From contig CAXATH010000001.1 of assembly GCA_963972195.1 (NCBI GenBank), positions 186,001-250,000 of the forward strand: DNA of 64,000 nucleotides, given 5' to 3'. The notes beneath the pieces are model-generated. The model had not been told where the DNA came from and did no database searches. It worked only from the letters and a program-made list of their open reading frames with translations. The stretch comes from Litorimonas sp963972195. GTDB lineage: Bacteria; Pseudomonadota; Alphaproteobacteria; Caulobacterales; Maricaulaceae. The translations under genes were made by a program, and so were the position numbers. Each line of letters begins with the position of its first letter. Position 1 is the stretch's first letter. This document shows positions 1 through 8,469 of the stretch, one piece after another.

Positions 1-441
1 AGCATTGAACCATTTGCCGGACATGTTAGGCGGAGCGCCATGGGTTAGATGTCCACCTGACGCCAGATCCATTCCCAAAATCGTGTCGCCCGGCTTTATT
101 AACGCCAGAAAAACGCCTTGGTTGGCCTGAGACCCGGAATTGGGTTGCACATTGGCAAATTTAACGCCGAACAGTTCACAGGCCCGCTCGATGGCGAGAC
201 GCTCAGTGACATCGACGTGTTCACATCCGCCATAGTAACGTTTCCCGGGGTAGCCTTCGGCATATTTATTTGTATGGACGGAGCCTTGCGCTTCCATGAC
301 TGCTTTGCTGACAATATTCTCAGACGCAATGAGTTCGATTTCAGACTGTTGGCGCTCTAATTCATCCTTTATACTGTCATAGACAGCAGGGTCACGCTCT
401 TTGAGAGATTGAGAAAAATATCGACCCGTATAGTCAGTCAT
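1..441 (-). CDS. glyA: Serine hydroxymethyltransferase, N-terminal part (runs off window)
   Basis: The window edge cuts this minus-strand gene, leaving about 147 N-terminal residues. It begins at an ATG (complement of 439-441) reading MTDYTGRYFSQSL. The stretch ELIASENIVS, the YPGKRYYGG motif and NVQPNSGSQAN are hallmarks of bacterial serine hydroxymethyltransferase. This PLP enzyme interconverts serine plus tetrahydrofolate with glycine plus 5,10-methylene-THF in the cytosol. The catalytic lysine lies in the missing part. It precedes hemA on the same strand with about 100 bp between, so glycine supply and the glycine-using ALA synthase are neighbours; whether they are co-transcribed is not shown. 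Confidence 0.93.
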   Translation of the reverse strand, partial: MTDYTGRYFSQSLKERDPAVYDSIKDELERQQSEIELIASENIVSKAVMEAQGSVHTNKYAEGYPGKRYYGGCEHVDVTERLAIERACELFGVKFANVQPNSGSQANQGVFLALIKPGDTILGMDLASGGHLTHGAPPNMSGKWFNA

Positions 442-544
442 TGTCGGCTCCGTTTGGGGTTTTGGCAGGTCTTAACTTTGTCGCCGACGAACGGCAATGC
501 CTAGCCTAAAGAAATACGGATAAATTTGACGGCCCGATTAAGGA

Positions 545-1780
545 TTAAAGAGCCTGCGCAACCTTTGAAGTTGTCAGACCAAACTCGTCCCAAACGATTT
601 CCAGTGCCGCCATCAACTCGTCCATCATGGCGTCAGTGTGAAGGGGTCCGGGGGTAAAGCGCAAACGCTCCTCGCCGCGCGGCACAGTTGGATAATTGAT
701 CGGCTGGGCGTAAATGCCGAAATCCTCGATGAGGCGGTCGGAAATTGCCTGACATTTTACAGGGTCCCCTACCATGAGAGGCACAATATGTGTCGGACCA
801 TCCACGAACGGATATCCTGCATCTCGCAATCTGGCTTTGAGTGAATTGGCGCGTTCGTGAAGCTCTGTTCGCTTCTCTGGTGTCATTTTCAGAACTTTGA
901 CGCTTCGAAGAGCTCCGGCCGCTGTACTAGGCGGGATGGATGTCGTGAAAATAAAGCCGGACGCCATAGACCGGATAGCGTCAATAATAATTGAATCAGC
1001 GGCCACATAGCCGCCAATCATACCGTACGCTTTAGCCAAAGTCCCCTGAATGATATCGATTCGGTCAGTCAGGCCGCGTTCTTCGGTGACGCCGCCGCCC
1101 TGTGCGCCATACATGCCAACGGCGTGAACTTCGTCGATATAGGTCAAAGCATTGTATTTATCCGCCAAATCACAAATTTCTTTGATCGGCGCAATGTCGG
1201 CGTCCATGGAATAGACGCTTTCAAACGCGATAAGTTTGGGCGTATCCAAAGGGACGGACTTTAACTTGTCTTCAAGATCGGCCAGATCGTTATGAGCAAA
1301 GATTTTCTTCTCGCAGCGCGCGCGCTGAATGCCGGAAATCATGGAGGCGTGGTTCTTCTCGTCAGAGAATATAACCAATCCCGGCATAATTTTGCTCATG
1401 ACGCCCAATGTGGCTTCATTCGCGACATATCCTGATGTCAGAACGAGCGCGGCATCTTTTTTATGCAAAGTTGCGAGTTCTGTTTCGAGCTGCACATGGT
1501 AGCGCGTTGTGCCTGAAATATTACGAGTTCCGCCGGAACCGGTACCGGCCCGATCTACGGCTGACTTCACTGCTTCGACAATACATTCCATCTGGCCCAT
1601 GCCAAGATAGTCATTAGAGCACCAGACCGTGATCTCTTTTTCTTCCAGTCCTTCGCGAAACCAAGTGGCTTTGGGAAAATTCCCTTTGGTTCGGCGAATG
1701 TCCCGAAAGATGCGATACCGGCCTTCATCACGCACATGCGCGACCGCTTCCGCAAAATAGCTATGATAGTTTTTGGCCAT
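545..1780 (-). CDS. hemA: 5-aminolevulinate synthase
   Basis: This PLP enzyme condenses glycine with succinyl-CoA to 5-aminolevulinate, the first committed step of tetrapyrrole synthesis by the C4 route used by Alphaproteobacteria. The 411-residue product has the alpha-oxoamine synthase layout. It shows an N-terminal DEGRYRIFRDI, CSNDYLGM, the GSGGTRNISGT glycine-rich patch, DEVHAVGMYG, and the Schiff-base lysine at about residue 250 in TLAKAYG. I chose the ATG at 1780 because GGAG lies about 7 bases upstream and family members begin here; an in-frame extension to 1858 looks spurious. It is divergent from hemB (137 bp between starts). KBL, encoded at 36003-37205, is its paralogue in the same fold family. 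Confidence 0.96.
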   Translation of the reverse strand: MAKNYHSYFAEAVAHVRDEGRYRIFRDIRRTKGNFPKATWFREGLEEKEITVWCSNDYLGMGQMECIVEAVKSAVDRAGTGSGGTRNISGTTRYHVQLETELATLHKKDAALVLTSGYVANEATLGVMSKIMPGLVIFSDEKNHASMISGIQRARCEKKIFAHNDLADLEDKLKSVPLDTPKLIAFESVYSMDADIAPIKEICDLADKYNALTYIDEVHAVGMYGAQGGGVTEERGLTDRIDIIQGTLAKAYGMIGGYVAADSIIIDAIRSMASGFIFTTSIPPSTAAGALRSVKVLKMTPEKRTELHERANSLKARLRDAGYPFVDGPTHIVPLMVGDPVKCQAISDRLIEDFGIYAQPINYPTVPRGEERLRFTPGPLHTDAMMDELMAALEIVWDEFGLTTSKVAQAL

Positions 1781-1916
1781 CAGGCAACTCCGTTCGCGCA
1801 CTCTATAAGACAGGCCAATCACAATTGCCATGTAAAAAGCCTGTTCGCGCCTGTGCATTCTGTCGCATATAGTTTATGAAAATCTTTATCTTTGACAAAT
1901 CTTTAAGAGGTTTTCC

Positions 1917-2897
1917 GTGAGTCACTTTCCAACCGTCCGTATGCGCCGCACGCGCACCCATGATTGGTCCAGGCGCCTGGTGCGGGAAACGCGTCCCGCC
2001 GTTGATGATTTAATCTGGACCCTCGTGATCACAGACTCAAAGGCGAATTTGACTCCTGTAGATAGTCTACCTGGCGTCTCGCGGATGAATCTCGATGAAC
2101 TGGTGAATGCCGCCAAGGAGGCCGAAACCCTCGGAATTCCGGCCATTGCCCTCTTCCCTCATATAGAACCGAAGCATAAAGACGCCAAAGCATCTGAGAG
2201 TTTGAACGAGAAAGGACTTGTGCCGGAAGCGGTTAGGGCCGTGAAAGCCGCCTGCCCTAATCTTGGAGTTGTTGTCGACGTCGCCCTCGACCCCTATACA
2301 GATCATGGACATGATGGGGTCATGGCGGGTGATAATATCGAAAATGATCCGACTCTCAGCATATTAGCGGAAAGTGCTGTCATATTAGCCAAATCCGGGG
2401 CCGATATTGTTGCCCCCTCGGACATGATGGATGGCCGCGTCGGGGCCATACGGGACGCACTTGATGAGGCCAAATTTGGCGGCACAATGATTATGTCTTA
2501 CGCCGCAAAATACGCCTCCGGTTTTTACGGGCCTTACCGCGATGCCATCGGAACAAAATCTGCGCTTCGAGGAGATAAGCGGACATACCAAATGGATCCC
2601 GCAAACCGGATGGAGGCCATAAGAGAAGTAGAACTCGACGTGAATGAGGGCGCCGATATGATTATGGTAAAGCCTGGCCTTGCCTACCTCGACATTATTC
2701 GAGACCTGAAAAACACTTTCGCAATGCCGACCTTCGCATTTCAGGTCAGCGGTGAATACGCTATGATTAAAGCCGCCGGCGCCAATGGGTGGATAGATGA
2801 AGAAAGCGTTATGATGGAGAGCTTTACAGCTTTCCGACGTGCAGGGTGTGACGGCGTTCTAACCTATTTCGCCCGTGACATCGCTCGAATTCTATAA
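1917..2897 (+). CDS. hemB: Porphobilinogen synthase (5-aminolevulinate dehydratase), Asp-type metal site
   Basis: Condenses two 5-aminolevulinate molecules into porphobilinogen, directly after HemA. The 326-residue protein shows both Schiff-base lysines, K198 in SYAAKYASGF and K252 in MIMVKPGLAYLD, plus the C-terminal FARDIARIL. The active-site metal segment reads DVALDPYTDHGHDG. The cysteines of the zinc-dependent type (CxCxxYTxHGHCG) are replaced by Ala/Asp, matching the magnesium/potassium-type enzymes known in Alphaproteobacteria. The start is a GTG at 1917 with AAGAGG six bases upstream; an internal ATG seven codons in has no better site. Promoters for hemB and hemA must share the 136-bp divergent gap. 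Confidence 0.96.
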   Translation: MSHFPTVRMRRTRTHDWSRRLVRETRPAVDDLIWTLVITDSKANLTPVDSLPGVSRMNLDELVNAAKEAETLGIPAIALFPHIEPKHKDAKASESLNEKGLVPEAVRAVKAACPNLGVVVDVALDPYTDHGHDGVMAGDNIENDPTLSILAESAVILAKSGADIVAPSDMMDGRVGAIRDALDEAKFGGTMIMSYAAKYASGFYGPYRDAIGTKSALRGDKRTYQMDPANRMEAIREVELDVNEGADMIMVKPGLAYLDIIRDLKNTFAMPTFAFQVSGEYAMIKAAGANGWIDEESVMMESFTAFRRAGCDGVLTYFARDIARIL

Positions 2898-3053
2898 AAT
2901 TAACGAATCATTGTCACAAATTCTTCAACCAAAGGTGACAAAGCTGACATTTTGTGGTAAGGAAGATGTTACTGGGGCTAAATTTGGCCAATTGCCGGTC
3001 TTCGGGTCGGTATATTGGTCATTTTTATGCCTTCGAGCGGCCTGTTTGCAGAT

Positions 3054-3917
3054 TTAACCCTCATCACTCATGGCTTTTATAAGCGCAGAGGTATCCCAGC
3101 GCCCGCCGCCCATTTTTTGAACCCGACCATATCTCTCTTGAACGTCCTCAACGAGCGGCAAATTCACGCCGTGATCCTTGGCCGTGTCGAGTACAATTCC
3201 TAAATCTTTCCGCATCCAATCAACTGCAAAACCGAAATCAAATTCTCCGGCGGCCATTGTCAGCGCGCGGTTGTCCATTTGCCAGCTTTGAGCGGCGCCT
3301 TTTCCAATGGCATCCAGAACCACTTTCATGTCGAGCCCCATTTTATCGGCGAAGAAAACGCCTTCCGAAAGGCCCTGTAAAACCCCCGCAATACAGATTT
3401 GGTTTATCATTTTAGCTGTTTGGCCAGCCCCAGCGCCGCCGATGAGAGTGATAGCCTTGGCGTAAGCCTCCATAATTGGAACTGCTTTATCAAAAGCTTC
3501 TTTATCTCCGCCGCACATAACGCTTAGCTGGCCGTTTATAGCCCCGGCCTCTCCGCCTGAAATGGGGGCGTCGATGAAAGACAACCCTTCACTATGGGCA
3601 TTTTCATAACATTTTTTGGCACATTTGGACGACGCAGTTGTATGATCGACTATAATAGTTCCGTCACTTGCCGATTCCAATATAGGCGTCATGACGCTGT
3701 AAACGTCTTTGTCTTCTCCGACACAGATGAAAATGAAATCAGCTTCTTCGACGCAGTCATCAATAGTTTGGCATGCAATCCCTTTATGAGCCTCAGCCCA
3801 TTCCTTGGATCTTGACTTGGTTCGGTTCCAAACTCGAACAGAATGGCCAGCGGATACTAGGTGCCCAGCCATGGGGTAACCCATAACTCCTAAGCCTATA
3901 AATGCGCAATTTGCCAT
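3054..3917 (-). CDS. NAD(P)-dependent beta-hydroxyacid dehydrogenase (3-hydroxyisobutyrate dehydrogenase / tartronate semialdehyde reductase family)
   Basis: The 287-residue protein has the full family layout. A Rossmann dinucleotide site occurs at the N-terminus (FIGLGVMGYPMAGHL). The substrate loop is DAPISGGEAGA near residue 120, the catalytic lysine sits in GAGAGQTAKMINQ near residue 170, and a C-terminal helical segment carries DWMRKDLGI. Members oxidise or reduce small 3-hydroxyacids such as 3-hydroxyisobutyrate, tartronate semialdehyde or succinic semialdehyde. The motifs alone do not decide the substrate. The start ATG has GGAGAGAG just upstream. The gene is convergent with hemB and monocistronic in appearance, so context does not resolve its pathway. 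Confidence 0.88.
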   Translation of the reverse strand: MANCAFIGLGVMGYPMAGHLVSAGHSVRVWNRTKSRSKEWAEAHKGIACQTIDDCVEEADFIFICVGEDKDVYSVMTPILESASDGTIIVDHTTASSKCAKKCYENAHSEGLSFIDAPISGGEAGAINGQLSVMCGGDKEAFDKAVPIMEAYAKAITLIGGAGAGQTAKMINQICIAGVLQGLSEGVFFADKMGLDMKVVLDAIGKGAAQSWQMDNRALTMAAGEFDFGFAVDWMRKDLGIVLDTAKDHGVNLPLVEDVQERYGRVQKMGGGRWDTSALIKAMSDEG

Positions 3918-4041
3918 AACTCTCTCCTATTAGACGATTTTTTTGTCTTCTCTGGATTTTAAACTTGCTTTCTAAGGCCTTGTCTTTTCATGTAAAGGCA
4001 TGAGAAACCAAGACTCAAATTTTAGCGCATAAGACTTTCAC

Positions 4042-5877
4042 GTGGACAGTATTGTTTCCCTATCCTTTCCAATGGTCGCAACCTTTATTATCGTTGCAAT
4101 CGCTGTTTGGCTCTATTTCCGGGAGACATACTCTATAGAAGTTGTGTCTGTCGCCGTCATTACGGCTCTTCTCATCTTCTTTTCCATGCCAGGTGTGGAG
4201 CCGGTTACAGAATTACGCAATTCGGATATTCTCTCCGGTTTTGCGGCCCCGGCTCTAATTGCGATTATGGCCTTATTGGTTGTAGGTCAGGGCCTATTTC
4301 AGACCGGAGCACTAGAAGGCCCGATTAACGGTATAAATACAGCCCTTGATCAACATCCAAGACGAACGCTGATGATCGTTTTCACGGTCGCATTCATCAT
4401 CTCTATGTTTATGAACAATACTCCCGTTGTGGTTATGTTTATTCCGGTTATTGCGGCGATGGCATCGAGACTTAAAAAGACAACGTCCCGATATATGATG
4501 CCTCTCTCTTTTCTTTGTATATTGGCAGGTATGACCACACTTATCGGGTCATCGACGAACCTATTGGTCAATGATGTGTTGAAGAGATCGACGGATTTTT
4601 CCCTTGGCTTTTTCACTCAATTCGGCCCGGGCATAATTTTGGCTCTTATTGGTGCCGCTTATACCATCATTGCCGCGCCGTTTTTAATCCCCGCAAGAAA
4701 AGATCTGGAAACTGAAATAACGGACACGGGAAGGCAATATATTGCTCAAATACAAGTCACTCAGAACCACCCCCTCGTTGGTGAAAGCCCAGTCGCCGGC
4801 CTTTATCCAAAACTGAAAGAAGCCACCGTTCGAATGATTCAAAGGGGGGAACAGTCTTTTCTGCCTCCTTTTGACGTGACCTTACAAGAAGATGATGTGT
4901 TGATCGTGGCAGCAACGCGTAAATCGCTCTCAAAACTTTTGTCCTCCCGGCCCGCATATCTCAAGGGGATGTTGAGCATTGCCGGGTTTAAAGACGAGGA
5001 ACGCGAGACGGATGAACAAGAGGCAATCGTCATTTCTGAGGCCGTCATAGCGCCAGGCTCTCGTATGATCGGACGCAATATTGAACAAATCGGTTTTAGG
5101 CGGCAAACTAATTGCCTTGTTCTAGGCATCCAGCGTCGGTCCCGCATGATCCGCACCCGAATGCTTGATATTCGGTTGGAAGCGGGAGATGTCCTGCTTA
5201 TATTTGGATATGATAAAGATGTCAGAGGCTTACGCGCAAATCGTGACCTGCTTTTGATGGATTGGTCACGCGCCGAACTCCCGGATATTCGGAAATCGAT
5301 TTTTGCTCGAATAATATTTGTCGTCACAATCGCTATCGCCGCATTAGGCTTACTGCCTATCGAAACGGCCGCCTTGGCCGGGGCTCTGGCCATGATATTG
5401 ACAGGTTGTTTGAATATCCGTCAGGCTGTTCGAGCCTTGGATATGAGAATTTTTCTTCTGATCGGAGCTGCTTTCGCGATGGGGCTTGCGTTGGAAGCCA
5501 CCGGAGGCGCCAATTTCATCGCCCATGGTGTGGTGTCTGCCTTTATGCCCTTTGGCAACCAGATCTTATTGGCGGCTATATTCCTGATTGTGGCAGCTAT
5601 GACCAATATCATCAGCAATAGTGCCACGGCTCTCTTGTTCTCGCCAATTGCTTTGTCAATTAGCGCCGAAACTGGTCTCGACCCCATTACGATGGTTTTA
5701 ACGGTTATCTTCGCGTCAAATTGTTGTTTTGCAACGCCGATCGCCTATCAAACAAATTTACTCGTGATGGGACCAGGCCATTATAAATTTTCTGACTTCG
5801 CCCGCTTTGGGGGCCCCTTGGTTTTGCTGCTGTGGATCAGTTTTAGCCTGATAAGCCCATTACTTTTTCAATTGTAA
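4042..5877 (+). CDS. SLC13-type anion permease with central TrkA-C (RCK_C) domains
   Basis: A 611-residue inner-membrane protein. Residues 1-220 hold several hydrophobic helices and the conserved NNTPVVVMFIPV and GSSTNLLVND motifs of the SLC13/ArsB-type (DASS) permeases. Residues about 225-400 are hydrophilic and carry two TrkA-C-like ligand-sensing modules (NHPLVGESPV, then APGSRMIGRNIEQ). A second membrane block follows, with TNIISNSATALLFSP as the symmetry-related motif. Such proteins move sulfate, dicarboxylates or other anions with sodium; the substrate cannot be named. The GTG start at 4042 lacks a clear ribosome-binding site, and an ATG 11 codons later is possible. It stands 28 bp upstream of bpt. 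Confidence 0.85.
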   Translation: MDSIVSLSFPMVATFIIVAIAVWLYFRETYSIEVVSVAVITALLIFFSMPGVEPVTELRNSDILSGFAAPALIAIMALLVVGQGLFQTGALEGPINGINTALDQHPRRTLMIVFTVAFIISMFMNNTPVVVMFIPVIAAMASRLKKTTSRYMMPLSFLCILAGMTTLIGSSTNLLVNDVLKRSTDFSLGFFTQFGPGIILALIGAAYTIIAAPFLIPARKDLETEITDTGRQYIAQIQVTQNHPLVGESPVAGLYPKLKEATVRMIQRGEQSFLPPFDVTLQEDDVLIVAATRKSLSKLLSSRPAYLKGMLSIAGFKDEERETDEQEAIVISEAVIAPGSRMIGRNIEQIGFRRQTNCLVLGIQRRSRMIRTRMLDIRLEAGDVLLIFGYDKDVRGLRANRDLLLMDWSRAELPDIRKSIFARIIFVVTIAIAALGLLPIETAALAGALAMILTGCLNIRQAVRALDMRIFLLIGAAFAMGLALEATGGANFIAHGVVSAFMPFGNQILLAAIFLIVAAMTNIISNSATALLFSPIALSISAETGLDPITMVLTVIFASNCCFATPIAYQTNLLVMGPGHYKFSDFARFGGPLVLLLWISFSLISPLLFQL

Positions 5878-5905
5878 TCTCATTTCAAGGTCATAAAGTC
5901 CTCTT

Positions 5906-6631
5906 ATGAGTCATGTCTTCGACCCGAACCGGCTACAATTTTATCTCACCATTCCCGGCCCTTGCCCTTATCTGCCAGGAAGGCTTGAGCGTAAAATTTT
6001 TACTCAGCTCGACCCCTTGGATGGACCGCATCTAAACAATTATCTGACGCATGCAGGTTTTAGGCGCTCGCAAAACGTCATTTATAGACCGGCTTGTGAA
6101 ACGTGCCGGGAATGCCGATCACTGAGAGTAAAAGCTCGCGAGTTTGAACCAAATAAACGGTTTCGGCGCACACTTAGACAGAATTCCGATATATCAGCCG
6201 AAGTTGTACCCGCTATCGCCACTCAAGAACAATTCGACCTTCTAAAAGCGTATTTGGTGACACGCCACACCTCGGGCGGAATGGCGGATATGGACTTTAT
6301 GCGCTATGAAATGATGGTCGAAGAATGTTCCGCCGAGACGGAAATTGTCGAATATCGCCTCCCAGATGGGGTTCTTATTGCCGCCATGCTAATTGATAGA
6401 TTGAGTGACGGACTTTCTCTCGTTTACAGCTTTTTCTCACCAGAAGAGCAAAAGCGTTCTCTGGGCAATCTCATGATACTGAATCAAATTAAGCGCTGCG
6501 CCGACCAAGACTTGCCCTATCTTTATCTCGGCTATTGGGTGCCTGACAGCCCTAAAATGGATTACAAGTCCCGTTTCCGCCCCTGCGAAACCCTAACTCA
6601 CAGAGGGTGGGCTGAATTGGGAGAAACTTGA
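5906..6631 (+). CDS. bpt: Aspartate/glutamate leucyltransferase (bacterial protein transferase)
   Basis: Transfers leucine from Leu-tRNA to proteins with N-terminal Asp or Glu, feeding them to ClpAPS degradation by the N-end rule. The 241-residue protein begins MSHVFDPNRLQFYLTIPGPC, has the family's cysteine cluster RPACETCRECRSLRV near residues 55-70, and ends with the acetyltransferase-like core (YSFFSPEEQKRSLGN, YLGYWVPDSPKMDYKSRF). Length matches the family. Its TGA shares one base with the ATG of the TRAP substrate-binding gene (TGATG), so the four genes to 10043 are probably one transcript, although no functional link is obvious. Confidence 0.93.
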   Translation: MSHVFDPNRLQFYLTIPGPCPYLPGRLERKIFTQLDPLDGPHLNNYLTHAGFRRSQNVIYRPACETCRECRSLRVKAREFEPNKRFRRTLRQNSDISAEVVPAIATQEQFDLLKAYLVTRHTSGGMADMDFMRYEMMVEECSAETEIVEYRLPDGVLIAAMLIDRLSDGLSLVYSFFSPEEQKRSLGNLMILNQIKRCADQDLPYLYLGYWVPDSPKMDYKSRFRPCETLTHRGWAELGET

Positions 6632-7779
6632 TGAAACGCCGCGAACTCATTGGCGGAGCCGCCGCACTTGCCGTCGGAGCGGGAACGCTCGGCGCGTTAC
6701 GCTCTGGAAGAAATGCTACTAATTCTACTTCGGTCGGCGCAAAATCAGATCTGGCCTCTCCAAACATTTCCAAAAACAGGCGTCAGTTAAGGTTAGCTAC
6801 TTCTTGGCCTAAGGATTTCCCGGGGCTTGGCATTATGCCTGTCAATATCGCCAACGCGGTACGGGAGATGACAAATGGCCGGCTCGACATTAAGGTTTAC
6901 GCCGCCGGAGAACTTGTGGGTGCGCTGGAATGTTTCGGCGCTACCTCCTCCGGCGCAGCGGACATGTATCATGCCGCGGAATATTACTGGCAAGGCAAAG
7001 CCAAAGGCTTCAGCTTTTTTACAGCCGTTCCAATGGGCATGACAGCAACGGAAATTATGGGGTGGATTGATTACGGCGGCGGGCAAGCCCTTTGGGATGA
7101 CCTTTCCGGAGACTTCAATATTAAACCGTTCCAAGCCGGCAATACCGGCCACCAGACCGGAGGATGGTTCAAACGTCCCATAAATTCGGTGCAAGATTTT
7201 CGTGGTCTAAAAATTAGAATGCCGGGATTAGGCGGGGACGTTGTGCGCGCTTTGGGCGGGGCGGCCGTGAATATACCGGGCGGTGAGATTTACCAATCTC
7301 TACAATCCGGCGCGATTGATGCAACGGAATGGGTCGGGCCGTGGAATGATTTGGCTTTCGGCTTCTACCGCGAAGCCCCTTATTATTACGCTCCGGGATT
7401 TCATGAACCCGGGGCCTCACTATCACTCGGAATAAACAAACAAATTTGGGAGAGCTTCTCTACCTCTGACCAGGCCATCATTCGTTATGCTTGCCGGAGT
7501 ACGAACGACATCAGTTTGGGAGAGTACAATTACCGCAATGCTGTAGCGTTAGGCACGCTGAAGGCTAAACACGGTATTGAACCTCGCCTTTTTCCTGATG
7601 ATGTTTTATCGGGATTCGGCGAAGCCAGCCAAGATGTACTGGCGGATGTTGGAAGATCGGACCCGAAGACAAGCGCGATCTACGAGAGTTTTTCAAAAGC
7701 ACTCAAGCTTGAACGGAGCTGGACGGAAATCAGTGAAGGCGCCTATATAAGAGCGCGGACTTTATCAGGGACAGACTGA
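6631..7779 (+). CDS. TRAP transporter substrate-binding protein, TakP-like, Tat signal
   Basis: Periplasmic solute receptor of a tripartite ATP-independent transporter (382 residues). It starts with a twin-arginine signal (MKRRELIGGAAALAVGAGTL), so it is probably exported folded. The mature part has LATSWPKDFPGLG, AGELVGALECF, GNTGHQTGGWF, LKIRMPGLGGDVVRALGG and GAIDATEWVGPWNDLAFG. This resembles the TakP group that binds 2-oxo acids such as pyruvate with sodium; substrate assignment is inference. I start at the ATG overlapping the bpt stop rather than at the TTG just before it. It is followed after 3 bp by the small permease gene. Confidence 0.9.
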   Translation: MKRRELIGGAAALAVGAGTLGALRSGRNATNSTSVGAKSDLASPNISKNRRQLRLATSWPKDFPGLGIMPVNIANAVREMTNGRLDIKVYAAGELVGALECFGATSSGAADMYHAAEYYWQGKAKGFSFFTAVPMGMTATEIMGWIDYGGGQALWDDLSGDFNIKPFQAGNTGHQTGGWFKRPINSVQDFRGLKIRMPGLGGDVVRALGGAAVNIPGGEIYQSLQSGAIDATEWVGPWNDLAFGFYREAPYYYAPGFHEPGASLSLGINKQIWESFSTSDQAIIRYACRSTNDISLGEYNYRNAVALGTLKAKHGIEPRLFPDDVLSGFGEASQDVLADVGRSDPKTSAIYESFSKALKLERSWTEISEGAYIRARTLSGTD

Positions 7780-7782
7780 AAT

Positions 7783-8469
7783 ATGACTTCCGGGGGGATC
7801 GATGTCATTGGCCACGCTCTGCAGTATATAGGCTGGGCCTTTTTTCCGTCTTTGCTATTGCCGGCTATTTTACTGCTGACAGGACGGGGAAAAAACCTTT
7901 CCAGAACCACCAGTATTCTCATTGACAGGCTCTCAATCCTTATTGGAGAGATCATCAAATGGGTTATGCCGCTCATGGTCATCAGTGTTGTGATCGCCGT
8001 ATTCGCACTCTCAATTTATGGCATTTCCTCTATCTGGTGGGACGAAAGCGTTATCTATCTACACGCGCTCGGTATTTGTTTAGGCGTCGCTCCCACCTAT
8101 CTCGCGGGAGAGCATGTAAAAGTCGACATTTTTTTCGAGAAGATGGGTAACAGGGCGCGGGCTCTGGTTGAGATATGCGGATTTTATGTCCTGCTTGTTC
8201 CTGTCTGCATTGCCGTGATTTGGAGATCCCAAAGTTTCGTATCTTTTGCTTGGCAAAGCCTGGAAGGCTCAACGAATAGCGGCGGGATAAAAGGCGTTTA
8301 TATGTTAAAAACAGCGCTTTGCGTTTTGTTCGTTATGTTATTATTTCAAGGGCTTTCGGTTGCCCTAAGAGCAGCGCTCAAGCTGCGCGGCGATAAACCG
8401 GCGGAGATATTGCGTCATACTAATATTGCTTTTGTCCCGTCATCTAAAGCGGGTGGTAGCTCAAAATGA
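7783..8469 (+). CDS. TRAP transporter small permease subunit (DctQ)
   Basis: The 228-residue inner-membrane protein has about five hydrophobic segments, including an extra N-terminal helix (residues about 10-30) ahead of the usual four of DctQ. The motif FALSIYGISSIWWDESVIYLH and the amphipathic loop AGEHVKVDIFFEKMG near residue 110 fit the DctQ family, whose members clamp onto the large permease. The stop overlaps the start of the large permease by ATGA, which couples their translation. Lone DctQ members are very divergent, so the call rests mainly on position between dctP and dctM genes and on topology. Confidence 0.85.
   Translation: MTSGGIDVIGHALQYIGWAFFPSLLLPAILLLTGRGKNLSRTTSILIDRLSILIGEIIKWVMPLMVISVVIAVFALSIYGISSIWWDESVIYLHALGICLGVAPTYLAGEHVKVDIFFEKMGNRARALVEICGFYVLLVPVCIAVIWRSQSFVSFAWQSLEGSTNSGGIKGVYMLKTALCVLFVMLLFQGLSVALRAALKLRGDKPAEILRHTNIAFVPSSKAGGSSK

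Noticed and set aside
1781..1916. hemA-hemB divergent region searched for FNR, Irr or Fur-type boxes
   Set aside because: No sequence close to TTGAT-N4-ATCAA or other known boxes; TTTGACAAATC alone is not enough.
2898..3053. Gap between hemB and the oxidoreductase gene searched for a terminator or small gene
   Set aside because: No stable GC-rich hairpin with a T run and no ORF with a ribosome site was found.
4839..5393. 184-codon open frame on the minus strand
   Set aside because: Antisense shadow of the SLC13 permease, rich in Arg/Ser with no domain pattern.
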